Of a stretch of DNA of 64,000 nt, positions 62,526-64,000 are shown in pieces. The DNA is from Flavobacterium paronense (GTDB lineage: Bacteria > Bacteroidota > Bacteroidia > Flavobacteriales > Flavobacteriaceae). The stretch covers positions 3,136,263 to 3,200,262 of the forward strand of contig NZ_JAUFQN010000019.1 of NCBI RefSeq assembly GCF_030409795.1, written 5' to 3'. The notes beneath the pieces were generated by a model. It saw nothing but the letters and a program-made list of their open reading frames with translations. It did no database searches and had not been told where the DNA came from. Each line of letters opens with the position of its first letter. Position 1 is the first letter of the stretch. The position numbers and the translations under genes were made by a program.

Positions 62526-62610
62526 TCTTTTTGTGTCGGTTAGCTCTCGCACGTTTTTTACGTTTGTGCGTTGCTACCTTATGTCTCTTTCTTTTTTTAC
62601 CACTTGGCAT
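62518..62610 (-). CDS. Very basic 30-residue protein, probable ribosomal or nucleic-acid-binding
   Basis: Reading the - strand from ATG 62610 gives MPSGKKRKRHKVATHKRKKR, then ten more residues (ARANRHKKKK), ending in TAG: 18 Lys or Arg and four His in 30 residues. It is preceded by HU on the same strand (31 nt away) and followed by a hairpin overlapping the stop. Short, basic, conserved-looking proteins of this kind in Bacteroidota are candidates for small ribosomal proteins; I do not know its assigned name. The intact short frame next to HU, with a plausible terminator, argues it is real. Confidence 0.8.
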   Translation of the reverse strand: MPSGKKRKRHKVATHKRKKRARANRHKKKK

Positions 62611-62641
62611 AGTGAAGATTTTTGGTGATTAATAAATAAAT

Positions 62642-62935
62642 TTATACTGCTACTTCAGTATTAGTTTTTATTGCTTCTACAAATACTTTTGCAGGTTTGA
62701 ATGCAGGTATATTGTGAGCAGGTATTTTAATGGTTGTATTTTTAGAAATGTTTCTACCAGTTTTTTCAGCTCTAGTTTTGATAATAAAACTACCAAAACC
62801 TCTTAAATAAACATTGTCTCCAGTTTCTAAAGAAGTTTTTACTTCTTCCATAAACGCTTCAACTACTGCTTGAACATCTCCTTTTTCAAGTCCTTTTCTT
62901 TCTGAAATCTTTGCTACGATATCTGCTTTCGTCAT
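62642..62935 (-). CDS. HU family DNA-binding protein
   Basis: Nucleoid protein of 97 residues that binds and bends DNA as a dimer. The N-terminal helices MTKADIVAKISERKGLEKGD, the core VYLRGFGSFIIKTRAEKTG, and the DNA-binding arm ending IKIPAHNIPAFKPAKVF match HU/IHF. IHF and HU are not separable by sequence alone here. The short C-terminal extension (AIKTNTEVAV) is slightly unusual. A -7 element TATATTTG (62980-62987 on -) lies 44 nt upstream. The 30-residue gene follows after 31 nt and is probably co-transcribed. Confidence 0.94.
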   Translation of the reverse strand: MTKADIVAKISERKGLEKGDVQAVVEAFMEEVKTSLETGDNVYLRGFGSFIIKTRAEKTGRNISKNTTIKIPAHNIPAFKPAKVFVEAIKTNTEVAV

Positions 62936-62979
62936 TTTCTTTCGTATTTAATATTAATTATGTGATTTTTTTGAGGTTG

Positions 62980-62987
62980 CAAATATA
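62980..62987 (-). promoter_or_regulatory. -7 element of HU
   Basis: TATATTTG on the - strand, 44 nt upstream of the HU ATG, matches TAnnTTTG. Confidence 0.45.
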
Positions 62988-63045
62988 TGAATAATAAAAA
63001 CAATATTTCAAGCATAATCTATTAAAATTTAATAACATAAAGATT

Positions 63046-63053
63046 TATTTTTG
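63046..63053 (+). promoter_or_regulatory. -7 element of mutY
   Basis: TATTTTTG, 17 nt upstream of the mutY ATG, matches TAnnTTTG. Confidence 0.45.
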
Positions 63054-63070
63054 CTAACCATAATTTAACT

Positions 63071-64000
63071 ATGAAATTCTCTAAAGCACTTATCCAATGG
63101 TATTTACAAAACAAACGTGATTTGCCTTGGCGAAATGACACAAATCCATACACCATTTGGCTTTCGGAAATCATGCTGCAACAAACACGTGTGGCACAAG
63201 GATTACCTTATTTTTTACGTTTTACGGCCGCCTTTCCTACGTTTTTTGATTTGGCAAAAGCCGATGAGGAAGAAGTGTTAAAATTGTGGCAGGGTTTGGG
63301 CTATTATTCCAGAGCCCGAAATTTGCATAAAACAGCCAAGCAAATTGCTTTTGAGTTTAATGGGGAATTCCCAAAGTCGTATGGCGAATTATTAAAACTA
63401 AAAGGAATTGGCGAATACACTGCGGCCGCAATCGCCTCTTTTGCTTATAATGAAAGTGTTCCTGTTGTTGATGGGAATGTTTTTAGAGTGCTCTCTCGGT
63501 ATTTTGATGTGGAAACCGATATAGCTTCGACCGGAGCCAAAAAAGAATTCACCCAATTAGCAGCCGAAGTATTGCCAAAAGGACAAGCTAATTTATTCAA
63601 CCAGGCCATAATGGAATTCGGTGCTTTGCAATGTGTGCCCAAAAATCCAGATTGCGGCATTTGCGTTTTTAATGACAGTTGTTTGGGGTTGCAGCAAAAG
63701 AAAGTGGCACAGCTTCCGGTGAAATCTAAAAAGATAAAAGTGACGAATCGTTTTTTTAATTATTTGGTTTTTTCGGATGAGAATGACAAAACTATTATCA
63801 ACAAAGAACCCAAAAAGGCATTTGGCACAATCTGTATGAGTTTCCAGTACTTGAAACGGAAATGGCAGAAAGTGACATCGCTGTTTTGGACTTAATTCAA
63901 AATCAAAGTTTTGTAGATAATCCAATTCAGGAAATTCAATTATACAATTCCGAAAACTATTGTTCACAAAACTTTCACACCAACATTTAGCAATAAAATT
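63071..64000 (+). pseudogene. mutY: A/G-specific adenine glycosylase, frameshifted and cut by the window end
   Basis: MutY removes adenine mispaired with 8-oxoguanine. Residues 1-243 are intact: WLSEIMLQQTRVAQGLPYF, LWQGLGYYSRARNL, KGIGEYTAAAIASFAYNE (helix-hairpin-helix), VVDGNVFRVLSRYF (catalytic Asp), and the Fe-S cysteines CVPKNPDCGICVFNDSC. At about 63802-63806 the frame breaks: one A seems missing, and the next frame continues RTQKGIWHNLYEFPVLE, the expected NUDIX-like domain. Frame changes near 63950 and 63970 are needed to read KTIVHK and then LSHQHLAIK. Without them the product stops at 63895 (274 residues). Several indels in 170 bp suggest decay or low-quality sequence; the catalytic domain is complete. 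Confidence 0.85.

Overview
The window is a low-GC chromosomal segment from a member of the Bacteroidota, most likely Flavobacterium or a close relative in Flavobacteriaceae. The evidence is a type IX secretion (T9SS) C-terminal sorting domain, a MurF-alanine racemase fusion, a TonB-dependent receptor with a carboxypeptidase-like N-terminal domain, the DUF177-rpmF-fabH-accB-accC gene order, near absence of Shine-Dalgarno sequences, and many promoter -7 elements of the Bacteroidetes form TAnnTTTG. Most of the window is conserved housekeeping DNA. I see no prophage, insertion sequence, CRISPR array or secretion island.

Layout. 0-6 kb: a small PID-CTERM-like protein, ribE, pdxA, then a lipid-synthesis operon (DUF177, rpmF, fabH, accB, accC). 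6-17 kb: a secreted S9 peptidase, a T9SS metallopeptidase, an FAD oxidoreductase with mtgA, a TonB receptor with a His/Cys-rich partner, and asd. 17-29 kb: mscL, murF-alr, tdk, a repeat-invaded hypothetical gene with rsmI, ade, recJ, lpxH-queD, a newly noted 56-residue membrane protein and an enoyl-CoA hydratase. 28.8-36 kb: tRNA-Ala(GGC), DUF3109, marC, a small oxidoreductase, S41 protease with a dCMP deaminase-like gene and hupE, terB-like, fbp and a GNAT. 36-46 kb: aspartate kinase, a giant outer-membrane beta-barrel candidate, a Lys/Ala-rich protein, nrdB and nrdA. 46-64 kb: small membrane and GNAT genes, dgt, dxs, tadA, the alpha-2-macroglobulin/pbpC pair, rng, a 30-residue basic protein, HU and a frameshifted mutY.

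Functionally the genes cover the cell envelope (fabH, accBC, lpxH, murF-alr, mtgA, pbpC, A2M), nucleotide supply and salvage (nrdAB, tdk, ade, dgt, dCMP deaminase), cofactors (ribE, pdxA, dxs), lysine/threonine-family amino acids (lysC, asd), and RNA or DNA maintenance (rng, recJ, mutY, tadA, rsmI, HU).

The less expected content is in the small and repetitive features. Several families of short dispersed repeats sit between genes. One roughly 30-bp repeat has entered a coding sequence three times in frame, and another forms the C-terminal tail of RsmI. A 17-bp copy of the tRNA-Ala 3' end lies 112 bp downstream of the tRNA. Two genes below 60 codons are supported by sequence (56 and 30 aa). 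mutY carries one to three indels at its 3' end, from biological decay or sequencing error.
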